Shown piece after piece: positions 1 through 13,800 of a stretch of DNA of 64,000 nucleotides. Made by a program: the position numbers and the translations under genes. Numbering within the stretch: position 1 is the first letter of the stretch; each line of letters opens with the position of its first letter. Source of the stretch: Trileptium ribeirensis (lineage: Eukaryota; Nematoda; Enoplea; Enoplida; Thoracostomopsidae); assembly GCA_030248225.1 (NCBI GenBank), contig JASANE010011723.1, forward strand, positions 1 to 64,000. Direction: 5' to 3'. The notes beneath the pieces were generated by a model. It was given only the letters and a program-made list of their open reading frames with translations, had not been told where the DNA came from and did no database searches.

Positions 1-263
1 CGTTTCTCCCTCATGTGCTTTGAGATGGCACAATTTTGTACTAATATGTATAGTGTTTCCACACAGTACATTTTCTTCTGTGGCGTGTGGCCACGGTTTC
101 CCAACTAGTTTGCCCTACGGAATAAGCCTAGACTCGGTCAGGTCTTTATTAGTTGTCGATTTACAATAACTAGAGTTATTTTTGGCCCATTTGCGATCCG
201 ACCAGAGCCCACAGGCTTTCGCACGGGGGACTCCCATGTATCTCGCCCTCCTGCCCTGGGCTT

Positions 264-650
264 TCCATTTGCTGAAAATTTTGCCAGGGGGCATGAACCA
301 GGGTTGACCCCATTGATTCGGAACCAGGGAGCGCTCGATTTTGCCAGGGGACATTTTGTCAAGAGAAACGGTTAAAAATCGTGTCAACACTGCCAAAACC
401 CTTTTGATTTTACAAAATTTGATAAATTTTTGGCTTCAGGAAAGTATTTTAGTACAAATTTTGATCGAATTTTATATACTTTGGTCAGATTGGAAACAAA
501 AAATTTGCCAAGAGGCAACGAACCGGGGGAGCCCAAAATTTTGCTAGGGGGCACGAGCCGGGGGGAACCTGTTTTCAATCAGGGGGAGCCGAAAAATGCC
601 AGGGCCCCACCCCCAATTTGGAGAGCACAGCTCCCGGGTGCCCCCAGTTC
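264..650 (+). repeat. Family G repeat (GGCAAAATTTT / GGGG-rich)
   Basis: Shares blocks with 58312-58570 on the same strand: 'aaaatcgtgtcaacactgcc', an 'accgggggagcccaaaattt' block, then a terminal block with 'ccccaatttggaga'. Reverse-orientation relatives are at 3125-3280, 41279-41930 and 42920-43235. No coding potential. Ends are approximate; class unknown. Confidence 0.6.
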
Positions 651-771
651 AGGAGAAAGGTGGTAAATATAGGAATCGGGCTTCGCTCCTATCTAAATGG
701 TACACTAGACATTTGCGCGAATCAATCTGCCCAGCTATTCTGACCTGTTCCTGCATTCCGAAAAATGAGGG

Positions 772-994
772 AGATAAATTTTACTTTTATATTTCAATAT
801 TTGCACGTACTTTTACTGTCGTACAAGTATGTTCAGGCTTTGCAAGTGTAATTATTGTTTAAAAACAGTTTGCATACAAAACATAATTTTTGAGACATTT
901 TTTGGATTTAGTTGACCATAGGGAATTTGGCCGAGTGAGGGGACGGACATGTGGGTTTTGAAAGTGGACCCCTGCAGTGGACAGACGAGTCAAT
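772..994 (+). repeat. Diverged, 5'-truncated copy of family B element
   Basis: Follows the same order of words as the intact copy 13548-13922: a block like 'ttactaccgtgaatgtattt', then 'tgtttaaaaacagtttgc', then 'ggccgagtg...ggacggacatg', ending in 'gcagtggacagacgag' where the intact copy has the inverted terminal repeat. The left terminus is not recognisable. Confidence 0.5.
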
Positions 995-1670
995 GTTGAG
1001 GTATGCGTGTTCCCCTAAAAACCCAGCAACGGAAGTTGCCAAATTTCGCCACTGCCACAGCTAGTAAGAATTCTCCGCTCCGCTCGATTCATTCTTTGTA
1101 TTCAGAATTCAATAACTTATTAAACACAGTGGTTTGATTTCGTTGCTGTTAATTTGTGTTTTGGGGTGTCGTTAACTATTTCGGACGCCGCGGCTAAACG
1201 TTCCAATTTTGGGATCAACAATGCTTTGGGGGTGCCAAGGGTTCATTTTAAAACCCATTTTGACCCAAGCCTGCAACGTAGGTGACCTCGGCAACAACAA
1301 CATGTGAACACCTTTATAGAGCTAAACTTTTTGAAGAAAATGAGCCTAAAAACGGCGGTTGTCGAGATGTGACCCATAACGTGTTTTGGTGGAATCCCTA
1401 GGGATCCTACCTGGGCCCTTTTGAACCACCTTTTGAGGGGAAGGTGTTGGAATCGGTTTTTGCGTCTAACTAAAGGGCACAAATAGAGATTTCAAGCTTC
1501 CGAATGAGATGTCGCACGGCTTGATCTGCCTGTCAGAAGTTGAGTCATGCTTGTCACCCGAAAAACCCTCAAACAGGCCCTGCAACATTCCACACTCATG
1601 GCTAGTAAGAATTTTTTGCTGCGCTCGTTTCACTCACTCAGAATTCATTTATATACATTAATTATTTTAG

Positions 1671-1808
1671 GTAAGAAATCATATGTGGGTTTTTGTAAAC
1701 TGCTTGATCGAGAATCCGGCTTTCGGTTCGCAAACTAAGGAAACGCTAACCAGTTTACCAGCAACATTTGGGTCCAAATGCGAAATTACCGAAAAATTTA
1801 TTAAAGGC
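1671..1808 (+). CDS. TOP2: TOP2 exon: transducer end with QTK loop
   Basis: 46 codons, phase 0 at both ends, preceded by tattttag and followed by donor gtaagt. Begins [18 protein letters not shown], matching the C-terminal part of the TOP2 transducer domain. The QTK loop (codons 1731-1739) contacts the ATP gamma-phosphate and couples hydrolysis to closure of the N-gate in characterised enzymes. The usual Asp before SQTKE is Gly here. Ends EKFIKG, continuing into the 60-nt exon at 7566 after a 5.8 kb intron. Confidence 0.93.
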
Positions 1809-4800
1809 GTAAGTTTTTGTCTTGAACAAAGCAGCATAAGGTTGTATGTTATAACTTCATATAAATGGATAATCAATGAAGTTTGTTATGTAAGTTATTT
1901 TTGACATCGTTTCATGTTATATAAAGTAAGGATGAATTGCGGAATAACAGGTTAAATATATTTCCACAGCACAGTAGCCGGCGCAAAATTTGCGAATTTT
2001 TAGTAAAAGTTGCATATTTCTCAAAAAACCTTTATATATGCATAATCGCGCATCGGTGAATTCATACGTGCCCGTAGGAGTAAGGTGTTACTTCCTAAAT
2101 GTGTATATACCACCTAAATCATGTTGACCGCCCTACCGTCGCCTCCGATGAGTAAAATTATTGGTTACCACACTGCCATACCTCTCCCGGCTAAGTTTAC
2201 TAACGCTGTTTCCGGGGTTGTCAAGTTTCTGACATTATGGTACGAGACCCAGGGTCCGCTCTAATCCCTTAAAAGAGCGGAGGTCGTAATTAGGCGTTAA
2301 GCATGTGATTTCTGCGAATAACAAAAGTTTAACAGAAAACTGGTGGATATTAGCAAATTTTTAGTTAAGATTGGGAAAATTGTCAAAATAAAGGGGAAAG
2401 GAAAGAGGATATTGGGTCATAGAATGTGTAGTTTCACAGAACGAGAACTTTTAATTGATTAATTTTTAGTTTTTTTCTTCATTAATATCAAAACATGGTT
2501 TCGGCAGAAAATTTTGTTTCGCATTTGTAAAGACAGTCGAGCAAATGCGCAGTGTATTGCGCAAAAGAAGAACCATGTTCCACAAATTATAAGCTTATAT
2601 GAAGTGGCCGTGTTGTGTAGTGGTTGGTGCGAAGGTTTCGCAATAATGAGGCCGCGTTTTCGAGCCCTCCTATGCTGCAAAATCCTCATGGGCAAGACTC
2701 AGACCACGTTGCTCCAAGGTACACACATGTAAAATGGGAACGAGCTTGCTCCTAAGGCAATTTGTATGAGCGCCTAACAGCTCATACAGAACCGCAAGTT
2801 ATCTGGACCGGTTTTGATGTTTATATGTCGTTTTTTTATGGTAGGCTTTGTGTTAGCACAACTGGGGTGGTACACAAAATACAGATTCAGCAGAGATTAC
2901 AGAATTGAAATGGTTTCATGTGAGTAAATTTGAAAAATACTTTAAAAGGAGAACGATCTCACTATTTACTTTCGTAACACTGGGTTTTTTAAGGGCTCGA
3001 CCCCATCCACCCTCCTCGCCAAGCCTTTGGATTTTGGCTCCGCCTACCACCCCGGAGCCTTTGACCCACGTGTTTTCCATGCAATTATTTTCCAAGTCAC
3101 ATGATAATTATTGAAATCCTGGATTTTCCAAAGACTGGTGGCATTTTTCGGTGCCCCTGGTACGAAACGTATGAACCCGGTTGGAGTCCCATGGTAAATC
3201 TGGCTGCCCCTGACAAATTTTTTGGCTTCGCCCCGGTGAAGCATCCTCCTGGTTCCCTGTGTAAACATGACATGTTCGTTTTCGACGACCCCTTTCTGAA
3301 GTTAGAAATTTAATTTTAGTAAAAAAATGGTTGAAAAGTTGAAAAATTTTCAGTGAATGCAGAAGCTATAAAACAGCGCCAAATGTTCTACAGAAGTAGA
3401 AATTTATCTCAATCTTGCAATACACCAAAAATTATGCTCAAGTTTAAAGAATTTATCATTAATTCATACTAGTTACACAAGATAGTTTAAATGTTATCTG
3501 TATAACGCATAGCTTGGAGGCTAATTTTAATATTGAATTTTTGGAAATCATGCTACCCATAGTAAGCAAAACCATTTCTCATGATCGTTTGTGAGAATAA
3601 GGAAAAGCAAAATCCTTATTTTAGAAACTACCAGTTGAAAAACGTTCTCGGTTATTGTACCGGTACGATGGATACAGCTATTTTGTTCCGCAATAGCTTG
3701 TGTTCTGTAATATCTGTATATAGCGGCAGATAAGTAGTCAGAGCGCAGTGTAACGTAGAGGGGATTGTGTGTTGCAGGGGTGAAAGCTTTTACATTCCGT
3801 CTGTGTGAGTGTGATCGGCCATAACTCGGGAACGACTTAACCGATTTTCATGATCCTGGGCTTATTCGAATCGGTTTACCGTTCATATCGCCGAGAGTTT
3901 TTTATTTGAGAACTGGTTCCGGGGTCAGAGATCAAAATGAGGGTTTTTACCGATTTTGGTATTCTTCACGGAAGAAAGGTTATTTTTATCTTAACTTTCG
4001 AATTTTTTCTGGTCAGGTTTATTTCATAGTAAAATGATAAATGCCAATGCCATTTTTTGTTTTTCGATTAAGGTTACGGTACTGGACTTACGGGGTTTGA
4101 GGTGTGGTACCCTCTTGGTTCCTTGACTCAAAATTCGAAAATCTGTCCTGACGTCCTGGGCTGCTGAAAAGTTTTCGGGCGAGAGAAACCCATAGGCGTT
4201 CTTGATTTTACTCTACGACTCATGGTTCTATGGGTACGGGGGGTATGGCGCCCCCATGGTTCGGGGTCAGAGGTTAAAATTTAAAATAAGGGATTTTTAC
4301 CCCATCTTACTACCCTTCACATAAGCAAAGTTATTTATTTTAACTTTCGATTTCTTTCTCTGGTTCGTTTTATTTCATAGTAGAATGATAAATGCAGATG
4401 CTTCTTTTTTTTGCTTTTCGATTAAGGCCCTGGTTCAGGAGTTATGGGGTTATAGGGTTGCTCTGCGACCCGTAGTTCCATGGGTGCGGTGGTATGGCGC
4501 CCCCATGGTTCGGGGTCAGAGGTAAAAATGGTGGTTTTGTACCTTTCACAGAAGCAACGTTATTTTTATCTTAACTTTTGAAATTTCTTCTCTGGTTGGT
4601 TTTATTTCATAGTAAAATAATAAATCCTGTTGCCTGTTTTTTGTTTTTCAATTAAGGCTCCGGTACTGAAGTTATGGGGTTTGAGGTATAGCACTCTTGT
4701 GGTTCATTGACCCAAAATTTGAAAATTTATTCGGACGTCTTGGGCGCCTTAAAAGTTTCACTTGATGGTTTTCGGGCATGGAGGCTCATTACCGGTGCTA

Positions 4801-7800
4801 GTTTTGTTCCTACTTGTGTGGTATTTTATGATATCCACATATAGAGCATATCAACGTATGCTATAGAGAGCTGATTGGGTGTGGACGAAAATGGCGTAAG
4901 TGTACCTATTATTCTCTATGATCTGCAATCTCGATAGAGTTACTAGTGGTAAGAAGTAAATGCAGCGCAAAATTCGGGGTGCCGGTGACATCGACCACGT
5001 CAGCGAACTTCTGCAAATGTCATGCTGGACAAGTTGATATTGGGGGTTATACCGTACGCTAGAAAGATTGTGTGCTATGGGTTTCCCAGGTAAAAAGTCT
5101 TAAAATTATTATTTTCCGGGGTAGCGACGATTATTAAATCTGTTAAATGTACCTGTTTTTGGTTCGAATGCACGGAAAGTGTCATGGTTCCAAAGTTTAT
5201 TAGGTGTCTTCATTTGCAATAGACTAAGCATCTCAGCTCTGTTTGGTGCGAGATATGCTTGAAACTATAATGGTTGTGTGATGTAATATAACCCGTTAAC
5301 TATTCGTCGGGGACATACCTTACCAATAAACTTCAATTTTATACATTGTGATGTATTAAAATATTTAGATATCAAAGCGTGATGTTTTTAATATCAAGCG
5401 AAAAGCGCATTTTGTAGGATTCTCGAGGTGACGCCACAATCCAAATAGCCCGGATTTAAGACCGAAAGAGTAGACATAATAAAAACGAGTTCGTGTGAAA
5501 AGAATTGATACTCCAGCTATAATGGTCCTGCGTTCATATACCAAGATGACGTGCGTGTTTGATTATTTGTTGTCTTATCAAAACGAGCATAATTATGTTT
5601 CTTGCGTCAGTGCTGCAAAATTTAGAAAAGGAAAATGCGGAATATGGTGGTGTTCCTTAAAACTCATATCAGGCCAGCATTATTAGACCGGATTTAGAGT
5701 GGATATGCATCTAATTGCAAAGATGCTACAGGTCATTTAAGCATAATGACGACCATAGATAAATTACGCTTGCTTCGTTTCGCTACCGCTTGAGTAATAA
5801 TCGTTTTGTATGTTTCTTGTTAAAACTGAACGAACAGAGTGTTCACTGCCAGCGCTAGGAGATAAAATCGTCAAAGTTTCTTTTTTGTTTGTAGTTTGCT
5901 TTCACTCATCATTTATCCTTTGATGGATCGATTTCGACGAATCTATTGGTAACAAAAGTTATTACGTGCCATCTAGTTTAACGGCGTTACATTGAAAAAC
6001 GTCACCAAAACAAGAATAAGTCCATCTATATCTACAGCGCCGAAATTCACTTTTCGTGGGACTTATCTTTGGGTTGCTGTGGGCCCGTGGTTATTCTACC
6101 ATTTGCTAGAAATATCGATATTTTCAATTTCGGCATGTTATTGCGTGTCTTCCTTGAAACGAATGTGTATATAAGGTTATTAACCAGGCTGAATATTATG
6201 GTTTTCTAACCTAGAGTACAGCTTGACGATATTTAAACTTTTCAAAAGTTTCATGGGTTTTACGGTCGACGAACCCAATTTTTAGATTGTTGTTTGACTT
6301 CATTTTGTTTGGTTATGTATTGCGCGTAGGACATGTGTTTTGGGTATGCTGAATACGACGGTTTGGTTACGTAGAATCCAGCGCGAATATTTCATGACTT
6401 TTCTGTGGTTTTGAATGGGTTTAGGGCTAACCAACCTGATTTTCGAATTGTGGTCTCTTAAGTTTTTTGGTAGTATATTGCTTTCGCGACATTTAGAATA
6501 GTCTGTTTACATTTTTTGGCACATGAAGGTAGAACAGAACACTGTACCGCACCTTTTCACGGGTTTAAGGCCCGACTGGCCAACACGATTTATCGAAAAT
6601 ATAGTCTGTCATAACTTATTTGGTTATATATCTTTTGGGCCTTAGCTTACTATTGGTTTTGTTGCATGAAGAATACGGTATTGTGGTCCTTAAACTGGCT
6701 TCTACAAACCGAAGGCCTCCCCCGCTTACCCCCCCCCCCCCGGTGTGGCTGGATCACCTAACTCGATCCTCTTACGAATTTTGAATCGGGGTGCTTCCCG
6801 AATAATGTCCGCGAGGGTCCTTCGAGAAGGTAGCTTAACTCTTATCGGACCGTAATTACTAGTATCTAGCAAGCGAGAGTAAAACCGATCGAGCGTGGTT
6901 GCATCTATAATTAGAGGTATAATCGCATGTAACAGGCTTTGTGACGACAGACGGAAATTTCGGTAAATCGGGCTCGGCGACAGTCGACTTTAAAGATCTT
7001 GAAAGCAGGTATAGTATATTTGATCTTGAAAACAGGTATAGTATATTTATCTTGGATTCTAGATGACCACACCACTACATTCAATGTACTGAAGAACTTA
7101 TTGAGTCCGTTCTAAACACCGTGCACGCAATTCGTAATCATATAAATGTAGACAATTTTCGGACCAACGTTATAAGTATTTAAGGCTTCTTGAGGTTTTG
7201 TGTGATATATACATTTAACACAACCTGTTGCATTTGATTAAACATAATGATCGAAGTAGATAAATCCGCGGTCGATCCTTTTTACCCTTGCTTGCGAGAT
7301 AGTAGCATGATGTTGGTTGCAACTTGTATAACTCCAAAATACTGCAGTAAAATAAATACTAGTTTTACGGTGCTTACACAACAGTCGACACTTAGTTTGG
7401 TGTAACTGCCCCGAAGTAGATTCATTAAGACAATAATTATGTTTAAAATGTGCCGTGTATGTCGGTCACTTTTATAAAAAAACTGTAACCGTCCTGCATT
7501 GTGTACTCATATCTGGTATCAATTTATTGTCTGTGTTTTACCTGTTTTAAATTACTATTTTTAAGGTGATAAAGAATTGCAAGATTGTTGACAATATAAT
7601 GCAGTGGGTGCGATTTAAACAACAGGTACATCGTAGTTAGTTATTGAGTCATCTTTTTTAATATTTCAGATGGATTTAGCTTTATGTTTAATGAAATTTG
7701 CTGTAATAATTCCCAAATGCTGGTTACGATAGTTGAAGCTATAATTATGGGTAATAGTTTTAAGTCGAATGAGGATTATTGTGTTCGTATCTAATTATGT

Positions 7801-10800
7801 AACTAATTGAAACGGAACGAGCAGAGTTTCCACTGAGGGCGCTAGGGGAAAATATCGTGTAAATTTTTTACGCTAAATAAATGTTGCTGTCACTCATAAC
7901 TCATTTCTGGATGGAGGGATTTCGACAAATTTTTTGATCGGTAGCAAAAGTGGGGACGATGGTTCCTTTAGTTGTACGCGAACAGTTCCTACCCATCTTA
8001 TGAATCAAAATGGTGGCACAAAATTTTTTAAGGGTTCTTTGTCAAATCTGGTCATACAGGTACCAACGTTTCGCAGCCCATATCTCCCGATACACGCTTC
8101 GCATCGAAAAGCAGACCTGGCCATCGATATCTTCAACTTTGATGACAACAGCTGTTTTGTGGGACCACTCCATGGGTCTCTGTGGGCCCGAATATAGTTC
8201 GTCGACCCTTTGTCAGAAATAACGGTTTTTGAAATTTCGGCATGTTATTGTGAGTTACCTTACAACGAGTGCGCCTTACAACCACGCTGGATATGATATC
8301 TAGATATCTGGTTTTGATATCTAGAGTCCAACTTATACTATATTATTCTTCAAGGGTTTTAAGATAGACGAACCTGATTTCCAAAACGTAGTGTTTTCTT
8401 TTGTTTGGTTATGTATTGCGTTCAGGGTCTATATAGGTTTTTCTGTACGCTAAATAGAATGATTTGTGCATCCAGACTCAAGCGTGCATATTTCATGGGG
8501 TTTCAATGGGTTTAGGTTCAGTGAACCCGATTTCCGGAATATAGTCTGTCTTTATGGGTCTGTTGGGTTACGTATTGCGTACATGCACCAAGAATTGTCT
8601 ATATAGGTTTCTCGGTACGCTGGATACAATGGTCTGGTTGTCTAGAGACCAGCACGAAGGCTTCGTGCGTTTTTAGTTGTTTTCGATAACTTTAGAGTCG
8701 ACGTGGCTTCAAACACAAAGCCTGTGATTACAAAATGCCCGCTGCTGCGCCCTCCATTCGCTGAAAATTTTGCCACGGGTCTGGTTCCGAACCGGGGGTA
8801 CAATTCCCCACAACCTTTTATATACCTCGCGTTTGAGATAAAATCTTTAAATTAAAAAATGTTTTCGGGGTTACAGAAGACGGTTAGTGCAAAATGTATC
8901 TGCTAACGCTGTATCATTCCTGGAATGGTATCCCTATTTCTTGGCATCCCACACACGAGCCGTTTATCCGTTCAGTGTTTTGAATAGCTGAATCGGCAGG
9001 TATAAAATTTAGGAAAGGATGACTTAACTCATTACATTGTAGTTGTGGAAATTCACAAAATTCAAAGCCGGCACTGCATTCCTTGCCTCCTCCAAGATTC
9101 TTTCAGGCATGCTCTTGCTTTATTTTTATTTTTGAAACGGGGCGAGCGGAGTTTTCACTGAGAGGGCAGCGGAGAATCGTGAAAATCTTTTTTGTCTGTT
9201 TCTGTCATTCATAACTCATGTTCGGATGGACGGATTTCGATAAATTTTTTTATTCGATAGAAACAGTGATGTGGATGTGCCCTATAGTCAAACACAAACA
9301 ACTACGTCCCCATCTTCAAGGTCAAAATGGCAAAAACTGGTTTAAGGATTCTTTGCTAAATTTCACCATATGGATACCAGTCTTTCACAACAGCCATACA
9401 AAATCTGCACATCATGATGCACAACTTTGCTGACCACAACTTTTTTTGTGGAACCACTCCCTGGGGCCGAATATGGTCCATCGGCCTTTTTGCCAGAAAT
9501 AGCGATTTATAAATTTTTGTCATGTCGCGTGTTTATCCATACAACGAGTGTTACCAAGCACGATCGACACGATGATTTTGCTACCTAGAGCCTAAGTTGA
9601 CTGTATTATACCTTTTCATGGGGTTTTAAGGTAGATGAACCCGATTTCTAAAATGTGGTTAGTTTTCACTTTTTGGTTATTTATTGCCTGCAGGGCATCA
9701 ATAATGGTTTATATACAGTTATTCCTCATTACTGAATACAATGTTTTGGTTATCTAGAGTCCAGTGAGCATATTTCATTTATTGGGTTTAGGGTAAATCA
9801 ACCCGAATTCCATAGTATAGTCTGTCTTCAGTAGTTTGGTATATGGCATCAAAAATAGTCTATGTAGAGGTTTTTCGGTATTCTGAATGCAACGATTTGG
9901 TAATCCAGAAACCAACGTGTATATTTTGTGCATTCTCATGTGTTTCCAATGGCTTTAGGGCAATATAGTCTGTGTTCAGTTGTTTGGTTACGTATTGCGT
10001 TACGTACGGTTACGTATCCGGTAGGCTGAACACGATGGTTTTGGTGTATCTAGATAGCAGCACAATTACTTGATGCGGTGTGTACAGTTTTCCATAGGTT
10101 TATGGTCGACGAGGTTTTAGGATTTCAATGGCCCACGTTTCAATAGGTATCTACATCAAACACGGTCTGTTATAGATGGCTAAAGTTTTCGGAGTTGCTG
10201 ATAACTTATAGTTCATTCAAATGCACCTGTAGCTAGCATATTCATTTTAGAACGTACACGGGATCCCTTGGCAGACCATATCACTCCAAACCGGACATGA
10301 TTTCGCGATCTTCATTTTAATGCGTCTTAATGCTTATAAAACGGGTTTGGCGTTGCTGAAACGCCCCTGATGTATTTGTACTTTATTTGTAACAGTTGTA
10401 CCTATATTGAAATGTCACTGTATCCATTGGAACCCTTATATACCTGCCTCTTGCGCCATACTGCACGTGATCGATTTCGTGTTGTTAATTCTGATGTTTT
10501 ATGTTTTCGGCGTTGCTGAATAAAATATGATTCGGTTAAACGTGTGGGAAACCGCTATCTATATCCATTTAGTATTGGTGCTGCATTTTTTGGCTTCCCT
10601 AACGAGTCAGCCTTGTCTCGCTTTTTCCAGCCATTCAGATTTCGAAGTAAAGTAAAATATCTACTTGGCTAGTTACTCGATGTGCGGTCATGGGTAGACT
10701 TAGCAAATTTGCCGTTGACTGTAATCAAAAGAAATATATATTATACGTTGAAAGGAATAAGTCATTGCTTATCGCAGGGACATGTGCTAGTTTATGGATT

Positions 10801-13800
10801 GGCAAGGTATTTTTAGCTTATAAGTCATCGCTTATTAAAATTAGCAAACGCAATTTGACATTATTACATAATTACAAATATATGAATTATTCTCTGCCTG
10901 TCTCAAGCCAGGATCAGCAGCAATCAATTATATACAGATGCAAACACAAACGGCTGAAAGCCTGCACTTTGTAATAGAATTTATTTCGAAGTAAAATCTC
11001 TACTTGGCTAGTTACTCGATGTGCGGTCATGGGTAGACTTAGCAAATTTGCCGTTGACTGTAATCAAAAGAAATATATATTATACGTTGACAGGAATAAG
11101 TCATTGCTTATCGCAGGGACATGTGCCAGTTTATGGATTGGCAAGGTATTTTTAGCTTATAAGTCATCGCTTATTAAAATTAGCAAACGCAATTTGACAT
11201 TATTACATAATTACAAATATATGAATTATTCTCTGCCTGTCTCAAGCCAGGATCAGCAGCAGTCAAGTATATAGAGATGGAAACACAAACGGCTGAAAGC
11301 CTGCACTTTGTAATAGAATTTATTAGCAGACCCAATGTCTCCGAAGAAGAAATGCCCTGGGTCCAGCAAAAATTTTTTGAGTTCACGTAAAAATATTTGG
11401 GTCCAGAGACCCGTGGATCCAAAAACACCTTGAATGTAACGTATCGGGATTGTGTGTTACAGGGGTGAACGTGAACGTTAAATCAAATTCCTTCTGTGTA
11501 TGGTGTGATCGGCCATAACTCGGAAACGATTTAACCGATTTTCATGATCTTTGGCTCATTCATACGTCATCGAGTGTTTTTATATCTGAGTTCTGGTTCT
11601 GGGGTCAGAGGTCAAAATCGGGTTTTTACTCCATTGTAGTACCCTCCACGGAAACATGGTTATTTTTATCTTAACTTTAGAATTTTTTCTCTGGTTGGTT
11701 TTATTTCATAGTAAAACTATAAGTGTCGATGTCTCTTTTGCATTTTCGATTAAGGCTCCGGTTCTGAATTTAAGGGGTTTGAGGTATTTCACTCTGGTGG
11801 TTCCTCTACCCAAAATTCGAAGATTTGTTCTGACGTCCTGAACGGCTGAAAAGTTTCACTTGGGGTTTTCGAGCATGGGAAACTTATTTCCGGTGTTGGT
11901 TTTACTTTGCGACCCAAGCTTCCATGGCGCCCCCATGGTTCCTCGACCCAAAATTCCTAATTTTATTGTGACGTCCTGGGCGGCTGATATGGGTTTTCGG
12001 GCATGGGAAACTTATTGCCGGTGTTAGTATTGTTCTAACTTGTTTGGTATTGTGTGATATCCACATATAGCGTATCGTCGTATGTTTTCGAGAGCTTATT
12101 TGCTGTGCACGCAGAATGCGTAGCTGTACCTATGCTCCATCACGCTCTGCAATGTCGATAGGGTTACCGGTTTTAGTCGCGCGAAAAATAACTGGGGGCA
12201 CCTGTGGGGGAGGCCGAAATCTTGGCGGCCGCCTCCCTCCTCGTGGGAAAGCCAGTATAAAATAGGGACGTGTTTCATTCGACATGTTTGTTCTCTGTGG
12301 CGTCATTAGAGAACCAGAAATGCTTACAGTGGAATATTTGACTTCTAATTTGTGCGTGTCGTTGATGTGTTTGGTAATGTCCGAAGTTTTACCTGTACAT
12401 TTTCAGCGGAATTCCTAATTTTTGAGAATTGAAGTCTGAAGTTTTTGGGGGTAGTGTAGTTACAACTGTGCTAGTTTTTCCTCATCGCGAACGATTTGTT
12501 TTCACAAATTCTTAATATATTAATAGATTAGTATTACGGTAGCATATATTATGGTGATGTCGATGTCTGTTGTTAGTGTTACAGTGTTGCAGTTCTTATA
12601 ATTCTTGATCAAATATTCTTAAGGGTGGCGTTTTAATAATAGTACAATGTTTATCAGCGAAATATCAGATATTGAGAGCAATATCAAATAAGTTGCTGTT
12701 TACCCAATCTTTCGTTGATTTGAAATAGTTGTTACAGTACTTAGCAGAAACAATTAAGTTTTTTATTTGAGGTTATTTCTCTTGTAGGCTGAGCTGGACA
12801 AAAAATGTCACGCAAGCAAACATTCAAAAATACGTGGAATGCCGAAGCTTGAAGATGCCAATGAAGCGGGCTCCAAAAACTCCGATCGCTGTACGCTGAT
12901 TTTAACCGAAGGAGACTCGGCAAAAACCCTTGCGGTTGCTGGTCTCGGTGTGATCGGGCGCGATTACTATGGTGTATTTCCGCTACGAGGCAAAGTGTTG
13001 AACGTCCGTGAAGCTAATTACAAACAGGTAATTTCGTTTATCTTAGTTCCGTAATTGAATACGAAGTTATGTGTGAATTTCCTTGCCATCACCCATTAGT
13101 GTTAGCAGATGTAGCACAACTGGTGGTATGCATTGACCATGCTTGTAATGTTATTAGTCAATCATATAATCCTATCATCGAGGATTATATATGACCCGAC
13201 AAAGCGGCAGTAGAGCGCTAAACTTCAGCTTTCAGACCTTTTCAAGTGTCTTTTTTGTAGATTTTAAATGAGCAATTATTTTGAGTTTTGATAAACTGCA
13301 TTGCTTGAACGACCTCGATATTATGCTTGTTTAACAGTAATATTAATGGGTTTAGTTTACGTGTCAGTCATAATTTATTCTATGCCCACGACGGTACAAT
13401 TCCAACATTAAGTCGGAAATTACGTTTATAGAGGAAAGCTCCAACGTTTCCATATTGTACGGTATCGAGTAACAAAATTTTGGAAATTGATCCATTACTG
13501 TGTTTGGCTTGTTATAAATAGCTTTTATTTTTATATATGCCTTATTACTGGCCTGTTCACAGCCCTCCGAAAAGTGGGGGGAACTTCGGGGGCCCCCATG
13601 TTCATTCTCGGGGGAAATTTAAAAGTGGGGGATATATTTTGCTTAAAATACTAAATATTTCCATGTTTTCATGCATTTGTACTACCGTGAATGTATTTTC
13701 AAGCCAAAAACGATATTTTAACCTTATAAATCGTGGTAATTAATGTTTAAAAAACAATTTGCAAGCAAAAAACATAAATTTTCAGACAATAAAAATTTTT

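Larger units (their letters stand above)
1..1670. other. Upstream intron sequence of TOP2, mostly repeat remnants
   Basis: No exon encoding the TOP2 residues that should precede VRNHMW was found here. 1-256 shows nothing recognisable. 264-650 is a family G repeat, about 772-994 a diverged family B element. 995-1670 shows nothing I recognise, ending in the acceptor tattttag at 1670. Confidence 0.6.
1809..7565 (+). other. TOP2 intron, 5.8 kb, repeat-bearing
   Basis: Donor gtaagt at 1809 and acceptor tttttaag at 7565. Contains a SINE (2602-2825), a family G fragment (3125-3280), a family C element (3739-4925) and a family D element (5827-6700). 1809-2600, 3290-3738, 4926-5826 and 6700-7565 show no gene or family I recognise. 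Two small features: a poly-C run near 6729-6740, and a 27-bp direct duplication at 6995-7021 and 7022-7048 differing at one base. Confidence 0.8.
7626..12787 (+). other. TOP2 intron, 5.2 kb, repeat-bearing
   Basis: Holds family D copies (7806-8700, 9133-10120), a 339-bp tandem duplication (10646-11323), a family H fragment (11324-11430) and a family C copy (11430-12149). 10120-10645 and 12150-12787 show nothing recognisable, except that 'cgg(c/a)gttgctga' recurs near 10190 and 10508. Confidence 0.75.

Noticed and set aside
1..1670. Upstream TOP2 ATPase exons
   Set aside because: Searched for the expected residues before VRNHMW (GG-HVDYV-DQI type) in the visible sequence and found none; the exon must lie before the window or is too diverged.
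2602..2680. Functional tRNA gene
   Set aside because: A- and B-box-like words are present but cloverleaf stems do not pair and a SINE body follows directly.
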